This document shows, one piece after another, positions 53,120-62,186 of a stretch of DNA of 64,000 nucleotides (positions are counted from its first letter, which is position 1; each line of letters opens with the position of its first letter). Made by a program: the position numbers and the translations under genes. The notes under the pieces are model-generated. The model was not told the origin of the DNA, made no database searches, and was given only the letters and a program-made list of their open reading frames with translations. Source of the DNA: Planctomycetota bacterium (GTDB taxonomy: Bacteria > Planctomycetota > Phycisphaerae > Sedimentisphaerales > Anaerobacaceae); contig VRUL01000001.1 in the NCBI GenBank assembly GCA_019456145.1, forward strand, positions 434,001 to 498,000. The letters are read 5' to 3'.

Positions 53120-54420
53120 TCCTGTTGTCGGATTTTTATGCTTTTTGCGTGTGCGTCGAGGCCTTCGGCTTCAGCCAATCGAATAATATCCTCGGCACTT
53201 TCCGCAAGCTTGTTCTTATCGTATTCGATAATACTCGTTGACTTGATAAAATCGTTGGCACTTAAAGCGCTGGAGAATCTTGCACTGCCCCCTGTAGGCA
53301 GTGTGTGACTTGGCCCAGCCCAATAGTCGCCAACCGCTACGGGTGAATAGTCGCCGATGAATATCGCACCGGCATTATCGATTCTGTCAGCGATTTTCCT
53401 GCTTTTATCACCACATTGAACCTCTAAATGCTCCGCCGCAAACTTATTTGCCCATTTAATTACATCGTCCATATTTTCAAAAACAACAATGCCGCTGTAT
53501 TTATTCAGACATTCAATAGTTTCTTCTGCCCTGTTTAATTGGTTTACCTGTTTTTTAAGTTCGGCGAGAGTTTTTTCAGTAAATTCTTGCGAATCGGTAA
53601 ACAAAATCGCGCTTCCAGGGTCGTGCTCAGCCTGGCTTAGCATATCGGCTGCCACCCAGGCTGGATTAGCTTTATCATTTGCAATTATCAAGACCTCGCT
53701 TGGTCCGGCAATTGAATCAATATCAACTAAGCCGAAGACTTCTCGTTTTGCCGTCTGAACCCATTGATTGCCTGGTCCGACAATCTTATCAACTTTAGGA
53801 ATATTTGCTGTTCCAATCGCCAAAGCTGTTACCGCCTGTGCGCCACCGATACGGTAAACCCCTTTGATTCTAAGTTCGCAGCAAGCTGCTAATATGACCG
53901 GATGGATACTGCCGTTGTATCTTGGTGGAGAGACCACCGCTATCTCTTTTACCCCGGCAACTTGCGCAGGAACAGCAGTCATTATTACAGTAGAGGGTAG
54001 TGGAGCCGAAGCGCCCGGCACACAGATACCAATCCTTTGTATGGGAGTGTATTTTATTCCGGGATGTTTGAAATTGCCGATGAAGATTTCGGTTTGATAT
54101 TTCCTTACGTTCTCAATCGCCTGACGAATTGATTTTAGAAGATCTTTGCTAATTTGGCTGTGGGCTTTTTCCAAATCTTCTTTCGAAATTTGAAGTTGTT
54201 CAGGGGCTAATTTTACTCCGTCATAATCTTTTGTATATTTTATTACAGCATCATCCTTGTTTTTCGCAACGTTGCGAAGAATATCCCTTACCTGGTCATA
54301 CCTTTTACTACGACCCGCAAACCTCGCAGTTTTCATCATTTCTAAACGGAGTTCACCCAAGTTTGCTTCAAAGCCCGGCTGCGATGCTGAGATTAGGATT
54401 TTGTCGAGTTGGTTGCTCAA
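53116..54420 (-). CDS. hisD: Histidinol dehydrogenase
   Basis: Last two steps of histidine synthesis, 434 residues. Conserved blocks: IGICVPGASAPLPSTVIMTAVPAQVAG, GPGNQWVQTAKREVFG, DSIAGPSEVLIIAN, AAEHLEVQC with the catalytic His region, and GPSHTLPTGGSARFSSALS. Zinc-ligand residues (Gln/His, Asp, His) are in place. It stands without other his genes and follows a secreted protein gene by nine bases on the same strand. Confidence 0.97.
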   Translation of the reverse strand: MSNQLDKILISASQPGFEANLGELRLEMMKTARFAGRSKRYDQVRDILRNVAKNKDDAVIKYTKDYDGVKLAPEQLQISKEDLEKAHSQISKDLLKSIRQAIENVRKYQTEIFIGNFKHPGIKYTPIQRIGICVPGASAPLPSTVIMTAVPAQVAGVKEIAVVSPPRYNGSIHPVILAACCELRIKGVYRIGGAQAVTALAIGTANIPKVDKIVGPGNQWVQTAKREVFGLVDIDSIAGPSEVLIIANDKANPAWVAADMLSQAEHDPGSAILFTDSQEFTEKTLAELKKQVNQLNRAEETIECLNKYSGIVVFENMDDVIKWANKFAAEHLEVQCGDKSRKIADRIDNAGAIFIGDYSPVAVGDYWAGPSHTLPTGGSARFSSALSANDFIKSTSIIEYDKNKLAESAEDIIRLAEAEGLDAHAKSIKIRQQD

Positions 54421-54429
54421 AGTCCTCTC

Positions 54430-55344
54430 CTATTCGGGGAAGTTGCCGTGGCTGTAGAGACGTGTTGCCCGTTGGAGCAGCAGATAGCGTTTGCCTTTGA
54501 ACTTAGTTACAATCCCTGCTATTTTGAACCGGAGCGTGTCCAGCGCAGCCGACTGTCGGCGCTGGGCCTGCTCCAGTGCCTGGCAGGGCAATACGTGAAG
54601 CGACATCTTTCCTTCAGTCCGGCCAATAGCGTCAAGGACAAAACTGACCTTTCGCCATGTGCTCTCTATTCGAGGCTCCTTATTACGGATAAAACCAATT
54701 CTGTCAGCTAAAATAGAATCCTGCTTTTTTCTTGATTTTGTTTTAGGGCCAGGTTCGGTTTTGATTTCTTCACTGTTTTCGGGGCGTATTGTGTGGTCAA
54801 TCGTTTTCTTTCTGTCCGGCAGCTTGTCTATTAACTCTTTCGGTATGGTTAATACATCGTTGGGCTCATTGATTTTCGGGGGGCCCTCTTGCTGAGGTGA
54901 TTTTTGTGACGTTGATAACTTTGGCTTCTTTGTTTTGGCAAGAGGCAAAAAGTAGGTTGGGAAGATAAAGTTTTTGTCCCTGTATCGGGTGACTCTACCT
55001 CCGAGTCTGTAGCTTGTGCCGGGATTGTTATTGGCGTCGGCTATCATCCTTTCCAGGACCGATGACGGCAGCAGTTCCAGGCTCGCCCCGGCTTTTACAA
55101 GGTATCTGCCATCACTTAAATCTGAATCAAGTTCGAAGAACCATCTATCCAAAGACATTTTAGGATTGTCCTTGTTGCTGTCGTGGATAACCAGTTTGCC
55201 GTCAATGCCTGTTAGTGCAAAGCCGTCCCGCAGCAGAATAATTTGGCGGGGTTTTGCTGCGCGGAGCCCCAAAGCTATCGGGAGAACGCTTAAACAAAAC
55301 GCTAAGCTCGAAATTGTAACCTTTTTATCCATAACAATAGTCAT
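54430..55344 (-). CDS. Secreted hypothetical protein with two similar beta motifs
   Basis: Exported protein of 304 residues. Hydrophobic signal (about 9-28), then a globular part with FALTGIDGKLVIHD and WFFELDSDLSDGRYLVKAGASLELLPSSVLERMIAD. A Lys/Pro/Glu-rich linker covers 130-205, and a C-terminal part follows. Two segments look like repeats: YRLGGRVTRYRDKNFIFPTY and FKIAGIVTKFKGKRYLLLQR, both G-x-VT-(Y/F)-(R/K) followed by a hydrophobic strand, suggesting OB-like or small beta domains. Its start overlaps the LOG gene stop by one base (TAATG). I do not recognise the family. Confidence 0.7.
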   Translation of the reverse strand: MTIVMDKKVTISSLAFCLSVLPIALGLRAAKPRQIILLRDGFALTGIDGKLVIHDSNKDNPKMSLDRWFFELDSDLSDGRYLVKAGASLELLPSSVLERMIADANNNPGTSYRLGGRVTRYRDKNFIFPTYFLPLAKTKKPKLSTSQKSPQQEGPPKINEPNDVLTIPKELIDKLPDRKKTIDHTIRPENSEEIKTEPGPKTKSRKKQDSILADRIGFIRNKEPRIESTWRKVSFVLDAIGRTEGKMSLHVLPCQALEQAQRRQSAALDTLRFKIAGIVTKFKGKRYLLLQRATRLYSHGNFPE

Positions 55345-55877
55345 TATCGAAGATCCGCTTGCGGCCGAATCAATTCTACAACCTGCTCGGGCCTATCTAC
55401 CAGTTTTATGTGCCGGCTGCTGTCGGGATCGTCTGCTGCAATCAAATCGAGCAGCGGCTGCCAGAATTCACCTACAAGTATAATCGGTTTATCTGCGTCC
55501 GGAAAGCCTTTGTTTTTCAATTCCCAGACATTTACCAGTTCCAGCAGTGTTCCTGTTCCCCCGGGCAAGACGACATAGGCCTGCCCGAGTTCCATCAAGG
55601 TATCGAGCCTCTCGTCAAGCGAATCGGTAACAATTTCACGGCTGATATATTCATTAGCACTGCTGCCTTTAAAAGCCGTGCAGGTAACGCCAATAATTTT
55701 ACCGCCGGCTTCGGCTGCTCCTTTGGCAGCAGCCAGCATCGTTCCGCCGTATCCACCGTTAGCGATGGTATAACCTGCCCGGGCCAACAGCTCGCCTGTT
55801 TTGTAGGCTAGGATGTAAGCAGCGTCGCCGGGCCTTGCCCTGCTGGTGCCGAAGATTGTTATTATTTTTTCACTCAT
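55344..55877 (-). CDS. LOG-family (lysine decarboxylase-like) protein
   Basis: Rossmann-fold protein of 177 residues with IFGTSRARPGDAAYILAYKTGELLAR, NGGYGGTMLAAAKGAAEAGGKIIGV and the family hallmark PGGTGTLLELVNVWE (PGGxGTxxE). Members such as LOG hydrolyse nucleoside 5'-monophosphates to release a base; others in this group are uncharacterised. The short length fits the TIGR00725/TIGR00730 type. It is translationally coupled to the secreted protein gene and hisD follows, perhaps one operon. Substrate unproven. Confidence 0.88.
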   Translation of the reverse strand: MSEKIITIFGTSRARPGDAAYILAYKTGELLARAGYTIANGGYGGTMLAAAKGAAEAGGKIIGVTCTAFKGSSANEYISREIVTDSLDERLDTLMELGQAYVVLPGGTGTLLELVNVWELKNKGFPDADKPIILVGEFWQPLLDLIAADDPDSSRHIKLVDRPEQVVELIRPQADLR

Positions 55878-56032
55878 TTACTTTTTTTTTGTGTGTAATT
55901 CAAAAGTCCGGCTGAGAGTTATCTTGTACACGAGGGTCTGCCCCAATATCGTACTCCGTACAGTTTAAAAAGAATAAGCTAACATAAATGTTGGCTAAAG
56001 CAAATCTGATTTCTTAGTATAAATGAACTTCA

Positions 56033-56893
56033 TTAGAACTCTTTTTCGATACAGTAAAGATGATTCGCGATGCGAAGCAATATGCAGCCATCGGCAATGG
56101 CCGGGGAAGCATAGCAACGCCCTTGCAGATCATTCTCCGCAAGCACTTTTAATTTGGAATCCGCAGCAATCACCGTTGTTACGCCTTTAGTATTACAGGC
56201 ATAAATTTTGCCGTCGCCTGCAACAAGGGATGATAAATATCTGCCTTTTAGGCGCTTCTTCCATAGTACTGTTCCCGAGACTACCTCATAGCAGGTCATA
56301 ATACCTGTATCGGTAACTACAAACAATTTATCATCGTAGATAACCGGTGAAGAACACCCTGGAGCATCCCGACTGGATTGCCAGAGGACATCCACTTTTG
56401 TGTCCTTGCCCTTACCGTTAAGACGCGTCATGATGGTGGCCTTTGGTCCATAAGTGCCGCCGCCAATGCATAAAAGTTCTCCTGATCTGGCCATACCTGC
56501 CACCAGGTTTTGCATGGGAATTTCCTGCATCCACAAACGTTCTCCGGATTCAATGTCATACGATGCCACGTTTTCGCGGGATGAAATGAGTAGCTGCGTG
56601 TTAGCACCATCTCGATACAACAAAGGGGTTGTATAACATAGGTATATGTTCATCGGGTAAATTTTCCAGCGAAGCCGGCCTGTTGCTTTTTCAAATAGGG
56701 CAATCCAGGTTGGTCGCTTACTGTTCCATTCGCTCTCTTGTACTACGATTACCATATCATCGACTAATAGTGGAGAACTGACAGAAGCATATCGGCTATT
56801 TTCAAAATACTGCGGGTCTCTCTTGCTCCATAAAATATGACCCTCTAAATCCAGGCAGGCGATGCCTAAACCAAAGTTAACGATGATGTCCAA
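56033..56893 (-). pseudogene. 5'-truncated PQQ-type beta-propeller protein
   Basis: Open frame of 286 residues with PQQ/BamB-like blade repeats: IACLDLEGHILWSKRD, VASYDIESGERLWMQEI, MTCYEVVSGTVLWKKRL and HLYCIEKEF. It begins in the middle of a blade, from a TTG, with no ATG and an in-frame stop about 27 bases upstream. There is no signal peptide, unlike complete family members of 400 or more residues. The 5' end runs head-on into the methyltransferase gene. The simplest reading is a gene that lost its 5' part; a short internal-start product cannot be excluded. Confidence 0.65.
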
Positions 56894-57587
56894 AGAAAAG
56901 ACAAATTCGTTTATTCAAATTTCTGTGAACTTTGCAATGCTAAAACTCTCTGATCTTAAAGTCTGGACGAAATACCCGTACTTCTGGCACTGGGCCGTTA
57001 ACGTAGCAGTGGCGTCAGTGTGGTGCTATTATGCTTATCAAGGCCTTATGAATTTGAGTACAAAGGCGTATTTTGTATGGAATATAGCGATGTTGTTCAG
57101 AAACACGAGCTTAACATTATTATTTTTACTACGGCGTCCGTCCAGGCTCACCTCGCAAAGGCCCAGAGATTGGTTTGTGGCGATAGCCGGGACTTTTGTC
57201 ACATATCTCTATGCGACCAAGGGTACAAAACCGGTCTTTCCCCCCTTAGAATCCGCGGCATACGTTGTTATGGTTGTAGCGGCATTCCTAAGCGCTGTTG
57301 GCGTTGTCAACCTTGGACGGTCTTTTGGCATTGTGCCGGCAAACCGTGGCATCAAGACAAAGGGTTTTTACGCGGTTGTGCGTCATCCACTCTATTCTGT
57401 ATATATGCTGCATGATATAGGATGGAACTTCAATTGTTTTTCCGCTCGCAACTTATGTGTCTTTGTTTTGTATTGTTTACTTACTTATGGTCGAGCTAAA
57501 TGTGAGGAAAGGTTTCTAAAGCAGGACCCGGCCTATCAGGAATATGTGTTAAAGACCCGCTATATGTTCCTGCCTGGTATTATGTAG
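56883..57587 (+). CDS. ICMT-like isoprenylcysteine/phospholipid methyltransferase family membrane protein
   Basis: Membrane protein of 234 residues with five to six hydrophobic segments. The C-terminal methyltransferase motif is LGRSFGIVPANRGIKTKGFYAVVRHPLYSVYMLHDIG, then EERFLKQDPAYQEYVLKTRY. This RHPxY...E-RxL pattern is the SAM-binding core of ICMT/NnrU/phospholipid methyltransferase relatives. The start is uncertain (ATG 56883 or 56886, or 56862) and no clear ribosome site is seen. Its 5' end overlaps the truncated propeller gene. The methyl acceptor is unknown. Confidence 0.8.
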   Translation: MMSKEKTNSFIQISVNFAMLKLSDLKVWTKYPYFWHWAVNVAVASVWCYYAYQGLMNLSTKAYFVWNIAMLFRNTSLTLLFLLRRPSRLTSQRPRDWFVAIAGTFVTYLYATKGTKPVFPPLESAAYVVMVVAAFLSAVGVVNLGRSFGIVPANRGIKTKGFYAVVRHPLYSVYMLHDIGWNFNCFSARNLCVFVLYCLLTYGRAKCEERFLKQDPAYQEYVLKTRYMFLPGIM

Positions 57588-57771
57588 CGTAACAATTCAC
57601 AGGTATTTTGAACAGATCAGGCAGTTGAGCAGGCTTTTCTAATTGCCGATAATGCCATTGATGGAGCGAAGAACGAATTATTTTTGAGCTTTGGCCATTG
57701 AAGCAAAGATTGAATGTGGGCTAAAGTGGACCCAAACACAACAGCACCAGTCAGCTTTAACATTTCGCACG

Positions 57772-57810
57772 ATAAAGAAAGCGGCCTTTCGCGATGTAGC
57801 GAAAGGCCGC
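57772..57810 (-). terminator. Terminator after the prepilin gene
   Basis: A perfect 12-base stem GCGGCCTTTCGC/GCGAAAGGCCGC (57781-57810) around a six-base loop, followed on the minus strand by TTTCTTT. It lies 31 bases past the prepilin stop. Confidence 0.85.
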
Positions 57811-57841
57811 CTGTAAACAACAAAATCAAAAACCACACGGA

Positions 57842-58813
57842 CTATGGTGGTGGTGGTGGTGGTGGTGGCGGCGGTGGTGGCGGTCCTGGACCTCCTATAG
57901 AGGCGGGGCCGCACTCATTTACCAGTAGTGAATCTGTTAGGCCTACGGGTTGCGTAGTATCATAAACATCACATACTGGCGGCATGCCTTGCTTTATGTC
58001 TGTGATTATGGTGGACCAGGATGTAAAAATGTTGTCTTCATCAACGCCACAGAAAGATATTTTTTCAAAGAACACATGGTTGTCCATAAACAATACGTTT
58101 TGTCCCTCCCTTTGGTGGGCCGCGGCGTTTCCTCTTTGGACGTATTTGATGTTGTCGGGTGGTCCTGTAGTACCGTAGTTGTTCCACTGGAAGCCAGTTG
58201 TATCAGCAAAAGGGTCTAAAAATGGATTCCGGTCGGACGCTACCGCCATTCCGGGTTCGCTTGATGCGTTACTGAGGAAAGCCTGGTTATAAGGCATATG
58301 ATAGGAGTAGCTGCAATGGTTGGTGGGATAATAATTAAGACCCGTATCGAGTGGGCCGAAATCCCAAACATCTTCATCCTCATAGTTTGGCAGGTAATCA
58401 GAAGCTTTGAAGGCTTTCTTACTTCGCTCACCCTTGCAGACAAATGACTTGGGCGTTACCTCAGCATACTTAACCAAAAGATAAAAGCTGGAGGAGACTG
58501 ATGCCTGTCCCGGATTGCCGGTAAACGTGGGGCTTCCCGTAAAGGCAACAGAGCGATTATTAGCCGACCAGCTAATAAGCTGGTCGGCCCACATGGTCCC
58601 TGTATAACCTGCGCGCGGAAAGTCGTAGTCGTAATCGTTGGCATAGATGAGCATTGCCCTGCCGATACCGGAGAGGTTGGATCCGCAGACCATTCGGAAG
58701 GCGATTTGCCTGACCCTGGCCAGAGCGGGCATCAAGATGCCCATCAGCAGCGCTATGATCGCAATGACGACCAACAGCTCCACCAATGTAAAACCTTTTC
58801 TTTTTCGTTTCAT
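57842..58813 (-). CDS. Prepilin-type protein with C-terminal polyproline tail
   Basis: Type II secretion/type IV pilin-like protein, 323 residues. The class III leader MKRKRKG is followed by FTLVELLVVIAIIALLMGILMPAL, with Glu at +5. The globular part belongs to the abundant planctomycete group with a processing-associated motif; here HQREGQNVLFMDNHV stands in for the usual H-x9-DG. The last 13 residues are all proline, encoded by CCA/CCG triplets with eight consecutive CCA codons (57845-57868). AGGAGA precedes the ATG. Such pilins are present in many copies per genome; the role of this one is unknown. Confidence 0.9.
   Translation of the reverse strand: MKRKRKGFTLVELLVVIAIIALLMGILMPALARVRQIAFRMVCGSNLSGIGRAMLIYANDYDYDFPRAGYTGTMWADQLISWSANNRSVAFTGSPTFTGNPGQASVSSSFYLLVKYAEVTPKSFVCKGERSKKAFKASDYLPNYEDEDVWDFGPLDTGLNYYPTNHCSYSYHMPYNQAFLSNASSEPGMAVASDRNPFLDPFADTTGFQWNNYGTTGPPDNIKYVQRGNAAAHQREGQNVLFMDNHVFFEKISFCGVDEDNIFTSWSTIITDIKQGMPPVCDVYDTTQPVGLTDSLLVNECGPASIGGPGPPPPPPPPPPPPP
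57845..57883 (-). repeat. CCA/CCG triplet microsatellite
   Basis: Thirteen proline triplets at the 3' end of the prepilin gene: eight CCA in a row, then mixed CCG/CCA. Slippage would change tail length in whole residues without a frameshift. Confidence 0.85.
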
Positions 58814-59299
58814 TTTTTGTCTCCTTTACATTTTTCGAGATTCACAAAAACAACCGTTGTTAGAAACGCTTTAGTTACTTTTTTGTATATTGAATTAAAT
58901 AGATAAATGCAGTTTTATACTGCTACAGGGGTACGTATAAAATCTTGATTTTAGCGAATCTCTATACATTATTTTTAGCCTAAAAACGGTTGGCTTAAAT
59001 CCGCGAAATTGAATTTTTCCAGTAAAGCACATATTTTGGGTCTTTTTGTGCTAAAAACGACTATCAGCCAGCACAACGATTTAAACAACTTTGGCAAAGA
59101 ATCAATTTTTGGCAGACAGGTTAAGGATATGATAAAGAAATCAAATTATAATGGCATTTTAAAGTATAATAAGGTTTTTAAACCTACCTATTACTGTACC
59201 GATAATAACACAAAGTAAATCCTGTGTCAAATAAAATTTTGCCAAAATTATTGAATTTTTTGACAATTTGCTTAATATTGCTGTTTTTGGATTGGAATC
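58814..59299. other. AT-rich divergent intergenic region
   Basis: The 486 bases between the divergent prepilin and UDPGP genes. An AACAAC-C-GTTGTT palindrome lies near 58850. A 69-residue frame at 59009-59218 has AT-driven composition and no recognisable feature, so no gene is called. A TTGACA occurs near 59261 without a matching -10. Confidence 0.5.
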
Positions 59300-60733
59300 G
59301 TGGGCGTGTCTACCAAAAGAATTGTTAAAAACATAGAGAAATTGCTAAAAAAGCACAATCAGAGCCATCTTTTTGCGTTTTGGGGGCAACTGGATGAATC
59401 TCAGAGGAACAACCTGCTGGGACAAATCCAGGAATTGGACTTGGCGAAAATAGACGGCTGGGTAGCCAATTTCGTCAAAAAGCCCATTTCCACTGAAATA
59501 AGTACCGAATTAGCCCCTGCCCGGTCTTACGGCCCCGCTCCTGCCGACGCAGAGCAAAAGCGTAAATACGTCAAAGCCGTCAAATTGGGCAAAGAGCTGA
59601 TATCGGCCGGCAAGGTTGCCGCCATGGTTGTGGCCGGCGGCCAGGCAACCCGGCTCGGATTCGACGGACCAAAGGGGAATTTCCCGGTAAGCCCTCTTAA
59701 AAACAAAACGCTGTTTCAAATCTTCGCCGAGTCTATCACCGCAGTTTCGGAAAAATACCAGACAGCTTGTCCCTGGTATATTATGACAAGTCCTTTGAAC
59801 TATACCGAAACTACAGAGATTTTTCGCTCTAACAACTATTACGGCCTGAATCAGAGCGACGTCTTTATATTTCAGCAGGGCACAATGCCGAATTTTGGTT
59901 TTGACGGTAAAATCCTGCTCACCGACAAGGCCGATATAGCCTGCTCGCCTGACGGCCACGGCGGAAGCATAAAGGCGCTTTACAAAAGCGGCGCTATCGA
60001 CGACATGAAAAAACGCGGCGTAGAGTTCTTAAGTTACTGGCAGGTAGATAATCCTCTGGTAAATATTATCGACCCGCTCTTTATTGGCCTGCACGCACTC
60101 GACGAGGCCGAGATGTCCTCAAAGGCCCTGATAAAAGCAGGGCCGAGGGAAAAAGTTGGCAACTTCTGCATGGCCGATGGCAAGGTGACCGTTATCGAAT
60201 ATAGCGATTTTTCCGATGAGCTGGCCGAGAGACAAAATCCCGACGGCTCGCTGGCCTTCCAGCTTGGTAGTATCGCTATCCATATTATTAGTGTGAGCTT
60301 TGTTGAAAAATTGAACACCGGGGAATTGTCTCTGCCTCTACATAGGGCCGTCAAAAGAATTCCACACATCGACGAGGCGGGCGGGGCGGTTGAGCCCACT
60401 GAGCCAAACGGCGTAAAGCTGGAAACGTTCATTTTTGATGCTATACCGATGGCTTCGAAGTCCGTCATTTTGGAAACGAGGCGAAGCGAAGAATTCGCAC
60501 CGACCAAAAATGCAACCGGTGTTGATAGTGTTGAGACGACAAGGCAGATGATGATTGCCCGTGCTGCCTTTTGGCTGGAATCAGCCGGGGTTACTATCCC
60601 CAGGAAGCCGGACGGCTCACTCGACTGTGTAATCGAAATCTCTCCCAGCTTTGCATTGGAAAAAGATGACGTCAAGGCAAAGCTCAATAAGATACCCGAA
60701 ATCAAGTCAGGGGACAAAGTCTACCTGTCCTGA
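59300..60733 (+). CDS. UDPGP type 1 family nucleotidyltransferase
   Basis: UTP-sugar-1-phosphate uridylyltransferase of the eukaryote-like type, 477 residues. The signature AGGQATRLGFDGPKGNFPV is the UAP/UGP loop, and YIMTSPLNYTETTEIF, QQGTMPNFGFDGKILL, PDGHGGSIKAL, VDNPLVNIIDPLFIG and FCMADGKVTVIEYSDF follow the UDP-N-acetylhexosamine pyrophosphorylase pattern. It is distinct from bacterial GalU and from the GlmU in this window. Start GTG (59300, or 59306) is uncertain. It would make UDP-GlcNAc or UDP-glucose; which one cannot be told. Confidence 0.9.
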   Translation: MGVSTKRIVKNIEKLLKKHNQSHLFAFWGQLDESQRNNLLGQIQELDLAKIDGWVANFVKKPISTEISTELAPARSYGPAPADAEQKRKYVKAVKLGKELISAGKVAAMVVAGGQATRLGFDGPKGNFPVSPLKNKTLFQIFAESITAVSEKYQTACPWYIMTSPLNYTETTEIFRSNNYYGLNQSDVFIFQQGTMPNFGFDGKILLTDKADIACSPDGHGGSIKALYKSGAIDDMKKRGVEFLSYWQVDNPLVNIIDPLFIGLHALDEAEMSSKALIKAGPREKVGNFCMADGKVTVIEYSDFSDELAERQNPDGSLAFQLGSIAIHIISVSFVEKLNTGELSLPLHRAVKRIPHIDEAGGAVEPTEPNGVKLETFIFDAIPMASKSVILETRRSEEFAPTKNATGVDSVETTRQMMIARAAFWLESAGVTIPRKPDGSLDCVIEISPSFALEKDDVKAKLNKIPEIKSGDKVYLS

Positions 60734-60794
60734 GCAGTTGCTCAAGCTTGGAATTGTCCCAGGAAGGTGGTCGCTTCAATCCACGACTTCAAAT

Positions 60795-61955
60795 TTATTT
60801 GGTATAAAACTTGTGTACGGTAACTGTCGTGTACTTATCACCGGGCTTTAGTACAACAGAGGGAAAGTCCGGTTTATTTGGTGAATCCGGGAAGTGTTGA
60901 GTCTCCAGGCAGAATCCGTAGTTCTTTTTGTAGACCTTGCCGGCTTTACCGGTTATGGAGCCATCGAGGAAATTTCCAGTATAGAACTGAATTCCCGGTT
61001 CGATAGTATGGATTTCCATAATCCGCCCGCTGGTGGGCTCATATACTCTTGCACACAGAACGAGGGTGCCTCCGCCGCTATTTAGCACGTAGTTATGGTC
61101 GTAGCCGCCTTCGACCTGAGCGATTCGAGAACCGATTACCATTGGCTTGGTAAAATCCATTGGTGAGTCTTTAACGCTTTTGATGTCACCTGTTGGTATA
61201 AGGCCTTCATCTACGGGAGTGTATTTATCAGCGTTTAGCATAAGCTCATGGCCGAGAATGTCGCCGTTGCCCTGCCCTGCCAGATTCCAATAAGTGTGGT
61301 TCGTCAGATTTAGTATCGTAGTCTTGTCCGTTTGGGCCTCATAACTAATCTTCAATTCATCATCTTTTGTCAAAGTATATGTAACGGTGCACGTTAGATT
61401 GCCCGGATATCCTTCTTCGCCGTCTTTGCTCAGATAGCTCAACTTTACAAAAGCTTGGTTGCTTTCGGCTGCTACATCCTCGGCCTTCCACACAACTTTG
61501 TCGAATCCCTTGATGCCGCCGTGCAGATGATTTGGCCCGTCGTTGGCTTCCAGTTGATACTCGACATTATTTAGCTTGAATTTAGCTCCGCCGATTCGGT
61601 TAGCGTATCTGCCGACGGTTGCTCCGAAGTAGGGGTGCCTGGGGATATATCCATCAAGCGTATCGAAGCCGAGCGTAATATCAGCTAACTTACCATTCTT
61701 GTCCGGCACCTCTAATGAAACCAGAATAGCGCCATAGTTTATAATCCTGGCTTTAAGACCATTGGTATTAGTCAGAGTGTACAAATCAACTTCCTGCCCG
61801 TCGGGCGTTTTGCCAAAAGGTCTTGTGCCGATACTCATAACTCTTTGCTCCTTGGTGTTAGTTTCCTGTGGAGTTTGTGTTCCTTTCTTCTCGCAGCCGA
61901 CCACAATTATTGCAGTTACCGCCAAAACAGAATTGATCCAGACTCGTCTTCTCAT
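60795..61955 (-). CDS. galM: Lipoprotein aldose 1-epimerase
   Basis: Mutarotase, 386 residues from the ATG with AAGGAG upstream. N-terminal signal with lipobox VVGC. Family motifs: NYGAILVSLEVPDKNGK, HPYFGATVGRYANRIGG, NDGPNHLHGGIKGFDKVVW with the catalytic His region, LTNHTYWNLAGQGNGDI and EPGIQFYTGNFLDG with the catalytic Glu. It interconverts sugar anomers. The lipoprotein signal places it in the periplasm or outer membrane, so it likely works on sugars released outside the cytoplasm. Confidence 0.94.
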   Translation of the reverse strand: MRRRVWINSVLAVTAIIVVGCEKKGTQTPQETNTKEQRVMSIGTRPFGKTPDGQEVDLYTLTNTNGLKARIINYGAILVSLEVPDKNGKLADITLGFDTLDGYIPRHPYFGATVGRYANRIGGAKFKLNNVEYQLEANDGPNHLHGGIKGFDKVVWKAEDVAAESNQAFVKLSYLSKDGEEGYPGNLTCTVTYTLTKDDELKISYEAQTDKTTILNLTNHTYWNLAGQGNGDILGHELMLNADKYTPVDEGLIPTGDIKSVKDSPMDFTKPMVIGSRIAQVEGGYDHNYVLNSGGGTLVLCARVYEPTSGRIMEIHTIEPGIQFYTGNFLDGSITGKAGKVYKKNYGFCLETQHFPDSPNKPDFPSVVLKPGDKYTTVTVHKFYTK

Positions 61956-62186
61956 TTTTCCAGCTCCTTGCACTTAAAAAATGGATGCTTGTATGCTCTG
62001 CAGACGTGTTCGGAGTATAACGCCGGGGAAATAAAATATCAAAAAAATTATTTGCGTCGCCTTAATTCAAGGTTGAGTCTTCAGTGTCGGATATTCGGCA
62101 TTGCTTTGGTAATTCCAGGCGAAGTGAAAAATCTCATCTCATCCCAACCGTCTGGATTGTGTATGAGACGAGGATTTTCTTGTTGT

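Noticed and set aside
59009..59218. 69-residue frame between prepilin and UDPGP genes
   Set aside because: Composition follows the AT-rich DNA; no recognisable domain or convincing ribosome site.
60730..60750. TGAGCA/TGCTCA palindrome after the UDPGP stop
   Set aside because: Short stem with two-base loop and no U-run; not a credible terminator.
60760..60785. GGTCGCTTCAATCCACGAC, like the end of a CRISPR repeat
   Set aside because: It occurs once, with no further repeats or spacers nearby and no cas genes. A shorter look-alike near 17083 is part of a hairpin.
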